Notes under the pieces: generated by a model
The model's database searches: none
What the model was told of the DNA's origin: nothing
What the model saw: only the letters and a program-made list of their open reading frames with translations
NCBI RefSeq assembly: GCF_015752315.1
Contig: NZ_JADOVJ010000001.1
Location: 4,394,501-4,458,500, forward strand
DNA from: Nocardioides luteus
GTDB taxonomy: Bacteria; Actinomycetota; Actinomycetes; Propionibacteriales; Nocardioidaceae
Direction of reading: 5' to 3'
DNA length: 64,000 bases
Shown here: piece by piece, positions 34,518 to 42,240 of the stretch
How the letters are laid out: each line of letters begins with the position of its first letter
Position numbering within the stretch: position 1 is the first letter of the stretch
Made by a program: the position numbers and the translations under genes

Positions 34518-34685
34518 GTGAACGAAAATTCATTCACCCCCGGGGAGAAGACGCTCTCCTGGGTGAACGAAAATTCGTTCGCCCACCAATCCGCCCAGCC
34601 TCCTCCGTGTGAAAGAGAATTTTCTTTCACGGGCCGAGCCACCCTGGGGCCCGGTCGCGACAGCAGTGAACGAAAATTCGTTCAC
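34518..34685. repeat. Four AT-rich dyads, GTGAACGAAAATTCGTTCAC type
   Basis: Dyads at 34518-34537, 34563-34582, 34609-34630 and 34666-34685 have centres 45, 47 and 56 bp apart. The fourth is perfect over 9 bp each side; the second has one G-T pair; the first one mismatch. The third has changed its sequence on both sides (GTGAAAGA with TCTTTCAC) and so kept the symmetry. They stand out as A/T runs in a very GC-rich genome. Confidence 0.85.
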
Positions 34686-34759
34686 CCCAGATCCAAGCCC
34701 CTGCCCAACCCAGATCTCCGCGCCAAACCCCTGCCGCCGACCCGATAACCAGCCAAAAA

Positions 34760-34848
34760 TTCTCAGCGACGTCCGGTGTCAAGGACCGCGAAGCGGCCGG
34801 CGAAGCCGGCGGCCGAAGGCCGTCCTTTACTCCGGACGCCGCTGAGAA
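34760..34848 (-). repeat. Cloverleaf-forming repeat, right copy (inverted)
   Basis: The reverse complement matches the left copy and has the same length (89 bp). The outer stem is TTCTCAGCG/CGCTGAGAA, and the three hairpin loops all read TTC on the minus strand. Homology extends inward through GATAACCAGCCAAA. Confidence 0.8.
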
Positions 34849-34921
34849 CACCCTCCCCGAAAGGGTCGGCGGCAAACACCGACCACAAAACACAGCAGCC
34901 AACGCGCGCCGAAAGAAGTCG

Positions 34922-35920
34922 CTAGCTCCGCCGAGTCAACACCCGCTGCGCGACAACAAACACGAGCACCAACACCCCGATCGTGATCCGCGTCCACCAC
35001 GACGACAGCGTGCCGTCGAACGAGATGAACGTCTGGATGGTGCCGAGCACGAGCACCCCGAGCAACGAGCCGATCACGAAGCCACGACCGCCGGTGAGCA
35101 GCGTGCCGCCGATGACCACGGCGGCGATCGCGTCCAGCTCCATGCCGACGGCGTGCAGCGAGTAGCCCGAGAGCGTGTAGAGCGCGAACAGCAGTCCGCC
35201 GAGCGCCGCGCACAGCCCGCTGATCGCATACACCCCGACCTTGGTCGCCGCCACCGGCAACCCCATCAGCAGCGCCGACGGCTCGCTGCCGCCGAGCGCG
35301 TAGACGGTGCGGCCGAAGCGCGTCGAGGAGAGGACGTACGCAGCGACCGCGACGATCACCAGCGCGAACACGGCGGTCCACCCGAGGTAGTAGCCACCGG
35401 GCAGGGTGATCGAGCCGAACGCGATGGCTGAGAAGGTGTCGTCCTTGATCGGGATCGAGTCGACGCTGATCAGGTAGCACAGGCCGCGGGCCAGGAACAT
35501 GCCCGCCAGGGTCGCGATGAACGGCTGGATGTCGAAGTAGTGGATCAGCAGTCCCATCGCGGTGCCGAGCAGGGTGCCGGTGAGGAGTACGACCCCGATC
35601 ACCGCCACCACCGGCCAGCCGAGCTCGAGCGTCCTCGCCGCGATCAGCGTCGAGAGGGCGACGTTGGAGCCGACGGAGAGGTCGATCCCGCCGGTGAGGA
35701 TCACGAACGTCATCCCCACCGCGAGCACGATCAGGAACGCGTTGTCGAGCAGCAGGGTCAGGAAGACCTGCGGGTCGGCGAACCCCTCGTAGCGGAGCCC
35801 GCCGACACCGAACATGCCGATGAACAGGGCGAACGTGCCGAGGACGGGGAGGTAGCGCCGCGGCGGGCTGAACCGCGCCACGTTCGCCAGGACACCCTGC
35901 GTTGGTGCGATGGTGCTCAT
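34922..35920 (-). CDS. yjfF: Sugar ABC transporter permease, YjfF type
   Basis: A 332-residue RbsC-family permease with eight to ten transmembrane segments. The ATG at 35920 overlaps the upstream stop (ATGA). Motifs: VGMTFVILTGGIDLSVGSNVALS, visible as FVILTGGIDLSVGSNVAL, FIATLAGMFLARGLCYL and IGGTLLTGGRGFVIGSLLG. In the E. coli galactofuranose system YtfQ-YtfR-YtfT-YjfF the two permeases pair with one double ATPase; the same gene order is seen here. It is the last gene of the operon. Confidence 0.88.
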   Translation of the reverse strand: MSTIAPTQGVLANVARFSPPRRYLPVLGTFALFIGMFGVGGLRYEGFADPQVFLTLLLDNAFLIVLAVGMTFVILTGGIDLSVGSNVALSTLIAARTLELGWPVVAVIGVVLLTGTLLGTAMGLLIHYFDIQPFIATLAGMFLARGLCYLISVDSIPIKDDTFSAIAFGSITLPGGYYLGWTAVFALVIVAVAAYVLSSTRFGRTVYALGGSEPSALLMGLPVAATKVGVYAISGLCAALGGLLFALYTLSGYSLHAVGMELDAIAAVVIGGTLLTGGRGFVIGSLLGVLVLGTIQTFISFDGTLSSWWTRITIGVLVLVFVVAQRVLTRRS

Positions 35921-36984
35921 GCGACCGCCTCCTCGCGGCTCGGGCCGGTCGGCGTACGGTCGCCGCGCCGTTGCAGCACCGCTCGCGCCTTCGGCGACTG
36001 CAGCAGGCACACGAGCACGACCACCAGCGCCTTGAACAGGTAGTTGGCCTCGGCCGGGATGCCGATGTTGGGGATGGTCCGGGTGAGGGTGGCGATCAGC
36101 ATCGCGCCGACCAGGGTTCCGGTCAGCGAGAAGCGGCCGCCGGCCAGCGACGTACCTCCGATGACGACGGCCAGGATCGCGTCGAGCTCGATCCACAGCC
36201 CGAGGCTGTTGGCGTTCACCGAGTGGGTGTTGGCGGCGATGATCAGGCCGGCGGTGCCGGCGCACAGCGCCGCGAAGACGTATACGGTCCAGATGATCGT
36301 GCGGGAGCGCACGCCGACCAGCCGGCTCGCCTCGGGGTTGATCCCGACCGACTCGATGAGCAGGCCGAGCGCGGTGCGGCGTACGACGATCTGGGTGGCT
36401 GCGAAGACCCCGAGCGCGATCAGCGCGGCCACCGGGAGGGTGAGCAGGTGGCCCGAGGCCAGGGCGGCGAAGGTGTCGTTGTTGACGGTGGTGATCTGGC
36501 CGCCGGTGACCAGCATCGCGATGCCGCGGCCGGCGACCATCAGGACGAGCGTGGCGATGATCGGCTGGATGCCGATCACCGAGACCAGGAAGCCGTTCCA
36601 CAGTCCCAGCGCGACGGAGACCGCGAGCGCCATGGTGATCGCCACGACCGCGGTGCCCGCGGCGCCGTCGACCGGGCTCTTGACGATGTAGACGCACGCG
36701 ACCGCACCCGCGATCGCCGCCACCGCGCCGACCGAGAGGTCGATCCCGCGGGTCGCGATGACCAGGGTCATCCCGACGGCCACCAGCAGCACCGGAGCGC
36801 CGTTGCGGACGATGTCGATCAGGCTGCCGAAGAGGTGCCCGTCCTGGATGCGTACGTTGAAGAACGTCGGTGTCGCGATCAGGTTGACCACCAGCAGCGC
36901 AGCGAGCGCGGTCAGCGGCCAGAAGAGGTGGTGGGCCATCACGCGGGCCCGGAGGGCCTTACCCGTTCTGACGGTCTCAGGCAT
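35917..36984 (-). CDS. ytfT: Sugar ABC transporter permease, YtfT type
   Basis: A 355-residue RbsC-family permease. Motifs: VGMTLVIATRGIDLSVGAVAAIAG (seen as LVIATRGIDLSVGAVAAI), IIATLVLMVAGRGIAMLVTGGQ and VVIGGTSLAGGRFSLTGTLVG. The start overlaps the ATPase gene by 8 nt and the stop overlaps yjfF by 4 nt, so the three are translationally coupled. It forms a heterodimeric channel with YjfF. A basic C-terminal tail, VLQRRGDRTPTGPSREE, is cytoplasmic. Confidence 0.88.
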   Translation of the reverse strand: MPETVRTGKALRARVMAHHLFWPLTALAALLVVNLIATPTFFNVRIQDGHLFGSLIDIVRNGAPVLLVAVGMTLVIATRGIDLSVGAVAAIAGAVACVYIVKSPVDGAAGTAVVAITMALAVSVALGLWNGFLVSVIGIQPIIATLVLMVAGRGIAMLVTGGQITTVNNDTFAALASGHLLTLPVAALIALGVFAATQIVVRRTALGLLIESVGINPEASRLVGVRSRTIIWTVYVFAALCAGTAGLIIAANTHSVNANSLGLWIELDAILAVVIGGTSLAGGRFSLTGTLVGAMLIATLTRTIPNIGIPAEANYLFKALVVVLVCLLQSPKARAVLQRRGDRTPTGPSREEAVA

Positions 36985-38551
36985 CTGCCCGCTCCTTCTC
37001 GGCCAGGCCTCCGGGCTCGCCGGTGATGATCTCGAGTACGTCGTTGACGTCGATGTCGCGGTTGGGCCGCTCGGCGATCTTGCGGCGGTCCTTGAGGATC
37101 ACCAGCCGGTGGCTCAGCCGCAGCACCTCCTCGAGCTCGGCGGAGATGAACACCACGCTCATCCCCTTCTCCGCGAGGTCGGCGACGAGCTGCTGGATCT
37201 GGGTCTTGGCGCCGATGTCGATGCCGCGCGTGGGCTCGTCGAGAAGGAGTACGTCGGGCTCCGTGATCAGCCAGCGCGCCAGCAGGACCTTCTGCTGGTT
37301 GCCACCGGACAGGCTTCGCATCGGCAGGCTCGGGTCGGTGGGCCGGATGTCGAGAGCGGTCATGAACTCCTTGACCAGCGACGCGCGGGTGGCGGTCGGG
37401 ATCGGCCGCAGCCAGCCGCGGCTGGCCTGCAGCCCGAGCAGCATGTTGTCGGCGACGGAGAGCTCTTCGAAGACCCCCTCGGCCTTGCGGTCCTCGCTGC
37501 AGAAGGCGAGCTTGCGGTCGATCGCGTGCCGCGGGCTCCGCAGCCTCCGTCGGCTCGACCCTCTCACCGTCAGCTCGCCGGTGTCGGGGGTGTCGGCACC
37601 GAAGAGCAGCCGGGCCAGCTCGGTACGCCCCGAGCCGAGCAGGCCGGCGATGCCGACGACCTCCCCGGCGTACAGGTTCAGGTCGGTGGCCTCCAGGTTC
37701 CCCTTCCGCCCCAGACCGACGGCGCTCAGCACCGGGAGACGCTGCTCGCCGGAGGCCTCCTCCGCCGCCTCCTGGACGGCATGGTCCAGACGGTCGAGCG
37801 CCTGGAGGTCGCGGCCGATCATCAGCTGCACCAGCTCCAGCTGGGTGGTCTCCGCGACCAGCCGCTCGCCCACCACGCGGCCGTTGCGCAGGATCGTCAT
37901 CCGGTCGGAGATCTCGAAGACCTGGTCGAGGAAGTGGGAGACGAAGACGATGGCGGTGCCCTGATCGCGCAGCCTGCGCATCACCTCGAAGAGCCTGGCC
38001 ACCTCGTCGGCGTCGAGGCTGGAGGTCGGCTCGTCGAGGATCAGCACCCGGGCATCGGTGTCGACGGCGCGCGCGATCGCGACGAGCTGCTGGACCGCGA
38101 TCGGATGGCTGCCGAGCTCGGAGCCGGGGTCGACGTCGATGCCCAGGGCCAGGAGCGAGGTCGCCGCCCGCCGGTTCATCTCCCGCCGGTCGATCCGGCC
38201 GAGCCGGCGCGGCTCGCGGCCGAGCAGCATGTTCTCGGCCACGGTGAGGTTGGGCACCAGGTTGACCTCCTGGTAGACCGTGCTGATCCCGGCGTGCTGC
38301 GCCGCCGCCGGGGTGGCGAACTGGGTCTCGACCCCGGCGATCTCCACCCGACCGGAGTCGATCGTGTAGACCCCCGTCAGCGCCTTGATCAGCGTCGACT
38401 TTCCCGCCCCGTTCTCCCCCATGAGCGCGTGCACCTCCCCCGGGAGGAGACGAAGCGAGACGCCGTCGAGCGCTCGCACCGCCCCGAACGTGATGGAGAC
38501 GTCGAGCATCTCCACCACCGGTCCGGGTGACTTCACTTCTGCCTGACTCAT
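36977..38551 (-). CDS. ytfR: Sugar ABC transporter double ATPase, YtfR/RbsA type
   Basis: A 524-residue protein of two fused ATPase domains. The first has Walker A GENGAGKST, Walker B VLILDEPTSSLD; its signature region reads GSHPIAVQQLVAIARAV, a degenerate form normal for RbsA-type first domains. The second has Walker A GLLGSGRTEL (reduced, as in the family), signature LSGGNQQKVLLARWL and Walker B VLLLDEPTRGIDIG. It energises YtfT-YjfF. AGGAG lies 10 nt before the ATG. It is separated from ytfQ by 136 nt carrying two hairpins. Confidence 0.9.
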   Translation of the reverse strand: MSQAEVKSPGPVVEMLDVSITFGAVRALDGVSLRLLPGEVHALMGENGAGKSTLIKALTGVYTIDSGRVEIAGVETQFATPAAAQHAGISTVYQEVNLVPNLTVAENMLLGREPRRLGRIDRREMNRRAATSLLALGIDVDPGSELGSHPIAVQQLVAIARAVDTDARVLILDEPTSSLDADEVARLFEVMRRLRDQGTAIVFVSHFLDQVFEISDRMTILRNGRVVGERLVAETTQLELVQLMIGRDLQALDRLDHAVQEAAEEASGEQRLPVLSAVGLGRKGNLEATDLNLYAGEVVGIAGLLGSGRTELARLLFGADTPDTGELTVRGSSRRRLRSPRHAIDRKLAFCSEDRKAEGVFEELSVADNMLLGLQASRGWLRPIPTATRASLVKEFMTALDIRPTDPSLPMRSLSGGNQQKVLLARWLITEPDVLLLDEPTRGIDIGAKTQIQQLVADLAEKGMSVVFISAELEEVLRLSHRLVILKDRRKIAERPNRDIDVNDVLEIITGEPGGLAEKERADA

Positions 38552-38597
38552 GTCGTGCTGGCTCCTGGGGGATCGGGGCGGCTGCGGCGGGTCGGAT

Positions 38598-38679
38598 GCC
38601 CACCGAGGTATCTCGGTGGGCGCGCGCTTCCTTCGCGGAGTTCCACGAGGGAAGCGGCGCCTGACCGAGATAGCTCGGT
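38598..38679 (-). promoter_or_regulatory. Two related hairpins between ytfQ and ytfR
   Basis: GCCCACCGAG-GTAT-CTCGGTGGGC (38598-38621) is a perfect 10-bp stem; ACCGAG-ATAG-CTCGGT (38664-38679) is a shorter copy with the same core. Hairpins between a binding-protein gene and the rest of its operon commonly protect the upstream mRNA or partly terminate, giving more binding protein; that role is inferred. Confidence 0.6.
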
Positions 38680-38687
38680 GAACGGCG

Positions 38688-39665
38688 TCAGTACTTCCGG
38701 TCGGGCAGCGCCTCGGCCGCCTGCTCCGGGGTGAAGGTGGTCTCCACGGTGACGATGCGCTCGGGGACCTCCTCGCCGGCGACGACCTTCTCGGCGACGT
38801 CCATCAGCTGCGGGCCGAGCAGCGGGCTGCACTCGACGATGAAGTTGATCTCGCCCGCGGCCAGCGCGGTCATCCCGTCCTTGACCGCGTCGACGGTGAT
38901 GATCTTGATGTCGGTGCCGGGCTTCTTGCCGGCTGCCTTGATCGCCTCGATGGCGCCCAGGCCCATGTCGTCGTTGTGGGCGTAGACGACGTCGATCTTC
39001 GGCTCGGACTGCAGGAAGGCCTCCATGACCTGCTTGCCGCCGTCACGGGTGAAGTCGCCGGTCTGGGAGGCGGTGATCTTGATCTTCGAGTCCGAGGAGA
39101 TCACGTCCTCGAAGCCCTTCTTGCGGTCGATCGCCGGGGCCGATCCGGTGGTGCCCTGCAGCTCCACGACGTTGATCGCACCGTCCTTGTCGACGTCGGA
39201 GGCGTCGGCGTTGTCGACCAGCCACTGGCCTGCCTTCTCGCCCTCCTCGACGAAGTCGGAGCCGATGAAGGTCACGTAGAGCGAGGTGTCCTCGGTGTCC
39301 ACGGCCCGGTCGGTCAGCACCACCGGGATCTTGGCCCGCTTGGCCTCCTGGAGCACCGCGTCCCAGCCGGTCTCGACGACCGGGCTGAACGCGATCACGT
39401 CCACCTTCTGCTGGATGTAGGACCGGATCGACTTGATCTGGTTCTCCTGCTTCTGCTGAGCGTCGGAGAACTTGAGCTCGATGCCGGCCTCCTTGGCCGA
39501 CTCCTGGATCGAGGTGGTGTTGGCGGTGCGCCAGCCGCTCTCGGCCCCGACCTGGGCGAAGCCCATCGTGATCGAGCCGTCGTCGGCACTTTCGCTGCTA
39601 CCGCACGCGCTGAGCGACATCCCGCCGATGGCGAGCGCGCACAGGGCGGTGAGGGTTTTCTTCAC
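38688..39665 (-). CDS. ytfQ: Sugar ABC transporter substrate-binding lipoprotein, YtfQ type
   Basis: A 325-residue lipoprotein from GTG 39665, preceded by GGAGGA. The lipobox is LSAC with Cys21. The mature part is a ribose-binding-protein fold: TMGFAQVGAESGWRTANTTSI, QQKVDVIAFSPVVETGWDAVL and YAHNDDMGLGAIEAIK (each shown in part: MGFAQVGAESGWRTANT, KVDVIAFSPVVETGWDAVL). These match YtfQ closely, whose known ligand is galactofuranose. A LacI-type operator lies 61-74 bp upstream. Confidence 0.9.
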   Translation of the reverse strand: MKKTLTALCALAIGGMSLSACGSSESADDGSITMGFAQVGAESGWRTANTTSIQESAKEAGIELKFSDAQQKQENQIKSIRSYIQQKVDVIAFSPVVETGWDAVLQEAKRAKIPVVLTDRAVDTEDTSLYVTFIGSDFVEEGEKAGQWLVDNADASDVDKDGAINVVELQGTTGSAPAIDRKKGFEDVISSDSKIKITASQTGDFTRDGGKQVMEAFLQSEPKIDVVYAHNDDMGLGAIEAIKAAGKKPGTDIKIITVDAVKDGMTALAAGEINFIVECSPLLGPQLMDVAEKVVAGEEVPERIVTVETTFTPEQAAEALPDRKY

Positions 39666-39725
39666 TGTCGTCCTCCAGTGTTCCCCTGCGGCGGCCAGTG
39701 TGACCGCCGTCACGATGCGACTCAG

Positions 39726-39739
39726 TGTGAGCGTTAACA
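39726..39739. promoter_or_regulatory. LacI-type operator upstream of ytfQ
   Basis: TGTGAGCGTTAACA has the central CG and near-dyad of LacI-family operators (TGTTAACG on the other strand). It sits in the promoter region of the ytf operon. No LacI-type gene is adjacent, so the regulator would be encoded elsewhere. Confidence 0.5.
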
Positions 39740-39808
39740 TCGGCGCGGTCAAGCGGAATCGGAAGATCGGTACGAATCGGCAGCAGGTCGTCCGGAACTC
39801 CCCATAGT

Positions 39809-40909
39809 GTGACGACCATGACGCTCACCCTGGCTCCGGAACAGGCGCGCCGGATCGCGGTCCGGGCGCAGCTTCTCGACGCCCGCCGGCCGGTGTCGCT
39901 GGTCGCGACCGTCGATCAGCTGACGCTCCTGCAGATCGACCCGACGAAGGCGATCGCGCCGAGCGCGGATCTGGTGGCGTGGTCGCGGCTGGGGGATGCG
40001 TACGACCATTCGGACCTCACCTTCGCCCTCGAGCAGGAGCGTTCGCTGGTGGAGTTCTCCAGCTTCATCGTGCCGATGGACGAGATCGAGACCGTCCTGG
40101 CCCTCTCCCCCGGCCGGATCCACCCCACGGCGGTCGAGTGGGTGGAGGCCAACAAGAGATTCCGTACGCAGATCCTGGATCGCCTGCGAGCCGACGGCCC
40201 GCTCGTGGCCGGCGAGATCGAGGACACCTCCGAGGTGCCGTGGGCCTCGACGGGGTGGACCAACGACAAGAACGTCCTGCGGATGATCGAGCTCCTCAAC
40301 CGGATGGGCGAGGTCGCGATCGCGGGCCGCCGTGGCAAGCTCCGCACCTGGGACCTCGCCGAGCGCGTCTACCCCTCCGACCTGCGGCTGCCCTCGCCCG
40401 AGGAGGCGCTGAAGGTCGAGACGGTGCGCCGGCTCGCCTCGCTCGGGATCGCCCGCCCCGGACGGAAGGAATCCTCCGGTGGCGAGATGCTCGGCGCGGG
40501 GGACATAGGCGTCCCGTGCACCGTGACCGGGGTCGACGGCGAGTGGCGGGTCGACCCTGAGGCACTGGCCGCTCTCGAGGACGAGTTCGCGCCGCGTACG
40601 GCCCTGCTCTCCCCCTTCGACCGCCTCGTCTACGACCGCGACCGGGCGTTGGACCTGTTCGGGTTCGAGTACGTCCTGGAGATGTACAAGCCGGCCGCCA
40701 AGCGGCGCTGGGGCTACTTCGCCCTGCCGATCCTGCACGGCGAGCGGCTGGTCGGGAAGCTCGACGCGAAGGTGGACCACAAGTCGGGGCTGCTGAACGT
40801 CTTCGCCGTCCACGAGGACTTCCCGTGGACCCCGGAGATCGGGGACGCGGTGGACGCCGAGATCGAGGCTCTGGCGGCCTGGCTCGGCGTCGATGTGGCC
40901 CATCCCTGA
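39809..40909 (+). CDS. Winged-helix DNA glycosylase-like protein (AlkZ/YcaQ, HTH_42 family)
   Basis: A 366-residue protein (GTG 39809 or ATG 39818). It belongs to the HTH_42 family of tandem winged helices, which includes AlkZ and YcaQ/AlkX glycosylases that open DNA interstrand crosslinks. The catalytic Q-x-D motif is present as LLQIDP near residues 33-38, and FDRLVYDRDRALDLFGFEYVLEMYKPAAKRRWGYF (seen as DRALDLFGFEYVLEMYKP) is the family's C-terminal signature. Function in crosslink repair or self-resistance is inference from the family. It is divergent from the ytf operon. Confidence 0.85.
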   Translation: MTTMTLTLAPEQARRIAVRAQLLDARRPVSLVATVDQLTLLQIDPTKAIAPSADLVAWSRLGDAYDHSDLTFALEQERSLVEFSSFIVPMDEIETVLALSPGRIHPTAVEWVEANKRFRTQILDRLRADGPLVAGEIEDTSEVPWASTGWTNDKNVLRMIELLNRMGEVAIAGRRGKLRTWDLAERVYPSDLRLPSPEEALKVETVRRLASLGIARPGRKESSGGEMLGAGDIGVPCTVTGVDGEWRVDPEALAALEDEFAPRTALLSPFDRLVYDRDRALDLFGFEYVLEMYKPAAKRRWGYFALPILHGERLVGKLDAKVDHKSGLLNVFAVHEDFPWTPEIGDAVDAEIEALAAWLGVDVAHP

Positions 40910-41001
40910 AGTGGATGAGGCGACGCGGATTGCTCTTCTCAGCACCATGGCGCGCGCCTAGTGTGGGCAGCGGGGTCAGACATCGATCGAAGGAGATCAG
41001 C

Positions 41002-41439
41002 ATGGGAACGCTCAACCCCTACATCAGCTTCAACGGCCAGGCGAAGGAAGCGCTCGAGTTCTACAGCTCGGTGCTCGGCGGCAAGGTCGAGATCATGACG
41101 TTCGGCGACATGCCCGAGATGGGCGCGCCCGCCGAGGCCACCGACCAGGTCATGCACGGCTCGCTCACGTTCGACGACGGCCGGGTGCTGATGGCCTCCG
41201 ACACGCCTCCGGGCATGGACTACGTCGCGCCGACCGCTGGCGTCACCATCGCGGTCACCAGCTCCGACCCCGCCGACCACGAGATCTACGCCGACCAGTT
41301 CGCCAAGCTCTCCGAGGGCGGCACGGCCGGGATGCCGTTCGACCTGGCTCCCTGGGGCGACTACTTCGGCCAGTTCGACGACAAGTTCGGCGTGAGCTGG
41401 ATGTTCGACGTCGCCGGCCCGGAGTCGGCGCCCGCCTAG
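41002..41439 (+). CDS. VOC-family (PhnB-like) protein
   Basis: A 145-residue protein of the vicinal oxygen chelate superfamily, PhnB/DUF1428-like branch. The ATG at 41002 has AAGGAG ahead of it. Two beta-alpha-beta modules are seen: LNPYISFNGQAKEALEFYSS and MHGSLTFDDGRVLMASD in the first, TAGVTIAVTSSDPADHEIY and WGDYFGQFDDKFGVSWMFDV in the second. The metal-binding residues are not complete as in glyoxalase I, so enzymatic activity is uncertain. It is a single gene between the AlkZ-like and GPP34 genes. Confidence 0.82.
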   Translation: MGTLNPYISFNGQAKEALEFYSSVLGGKVEIMTFGDMPEMGAPAEATDQVMHGSLTFDDGRVLMASDTPPGMDYVAPTAGVTIAVTSSDPADHEIYADQFAKLSEGGTAGMPFDLAPWGDYFGQFDDKFGVSWMFDVAGPESAPA

Positions 41440-41513
41440 TCAGACGAAGGTCGAGGTGAAGATCGTCCTTTCGTAGGAGGTGCGGTCGGCGACGGCACCG
41501 TAGCGTCTGAGGC

Positions 41514-42179
41514 ATGCTCATCGCCGAAGACCTGCTGCTGCTCGTGCTCGACGACGAGAAGGGCACCCTCGCCTCGTCCTGGGTCCAGCAGGCGTTGGGC
41601 GGAGCGATCCTGACCGAGCTCGTGATGACGGGCTCGGCCCGAGTGATGCCCAGCTCAGGTCTCACCCCGGCCAAGGCCGTGGCGGTGCCCGGGCACCGGC
41701 CGGACGAGCCGGTCCTGGCCGCTGCGTACGACTCGCTGGCAGCCAAGCCGCTGGCGGCCAAGAACGCCGTGATCGACCTCGGCAAGGGCCTCCACGAGGC
41801 CCTTGCCGCTCGGCTCTGCGATCGCAACATCCTCAAGCGCCGCGACGAGAAGATCCTCGGCATCTTCCCGCGCACCACCTGGCCGGCAGCGGACTCGACC
41901 CACGAGAACGCCGTACGCGACCAGCTGGTCGCCGTCCTCGTCCAGGGCGCCACCCCGGACGCCCGGACCGGGCAGCTCATCGCGCTGCTCTCCTCCATCG
42001 ACCTCGCCCACAAGGTGGTCGACACGCGGACGGTCGGCGCCGGAGCGGTCAGGAAGCGGGCGAAGGAGATCGCCCGGGGCGACTGGGCAGCCAAGGGCGT
42101 CAAGGACGCGATGGACGAGGTCACCGCGGTCATGACCGCGGTGATGGTCGCCACCACCGTCACCACGACGACCGCCTGA
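41514..42179 (+). CDS. GOLPH3/VPS74 family (GPP34) protein, copy 1
   Basis: A 221-residue protein of the GPP34 family, homologous to eukaryotic GOLPH3, which binds phosphatidylinositol 4-phosphate and recruits glycosyltransferases. Family features are LIAEDLLLLVLDDEKGTL at the N-terminus, LTELVMTGSARV, KRRDEKILGIFPRTTWPA and LIALLSSIDLAHKVV. The C-terminus is a hydrophobic Thr/Ala/Val stretch (VTAVMTAVMVATTVTTTTA) that may contact the membrane. The role in actinobacteria is unknown, though members are abundant there. A second copy lies at 44428. Confidence 0.85.
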   Translation: MLIAEDLLLLVLDDEKGTLASSWVQQALGGAILTELVMTGSARVMPSSGLTPAKAVAVPGHRPDEPVLAAAYDSLAAKPLAAKNAVIDLGKGLHEALAARLCDRNILKRRDEKILGIFPRTTWPAADSTHENAVRDQLVAVLVQGATPDARTGQLIALLSSIDLAHKVVDTRTVGAGAVRKRAKEIARGDWAAKGVKDAMDEVTAVMTAVMVATTVTTTTA

Positions 42180-42185
42180 AAACGT

Positions 42186-42226
42186 GCTCGAGGATCGCAG
42201 CCGTGGGGGGACTGCGATCCTCGAGC
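42186..42226. terminator. Bidirectional hairpin terminator
   Basis: GCTCGAGGATCGCAG pairs perfectly with CTGCGATCCTCGAGC (15 bp) around an 11-nt loop, between the convergent GPP34 and epoxide hydrolase genes. Confidence 0.8.
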
Positions 42227-42240
42227 TCTGCCCGGGCCTG

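Larger units (their letters stand above)
34244..34921. other. 678-bp intergenic region with a symmetric repeat structure
   Basis: No credible gene lies here: open frames are short, low in coding character and cross the repeats. The content is two inverted 89-bp cloverleaf repeats (34351-34439, 34760-34848) around four AT-rich dyads (34518-34685). The flanks 34244-34350 and 34849-34921 show nothing further. The neighbouring genes are convergent, so no promoter is expected. Confidence 0.8.

Noticed and set aside
34518..34685. CRISPR array suggested by four similar repeats with 25-36-bp spacers
   Set aside because: The repeats are full dyads, not identical, and one has both arms changed; no cas genes are present. 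Operator or repeat-element explanations fit better.
34518..34685. LexA/SOS boxes (GAAC...GTTC) in the dyads
   Set aside because: Actinobacterial LexA sites have four bases between GAAC and GTTC; here there are eight, and the array is between convergent gene ends.
35917..36697. Fusion of the two ytf permeases in one 591-codon frame
   Set aside because: The first part is in a different frame from ytfT and is a shadow; the ATG at 35920 overlaps the ytfT stop.
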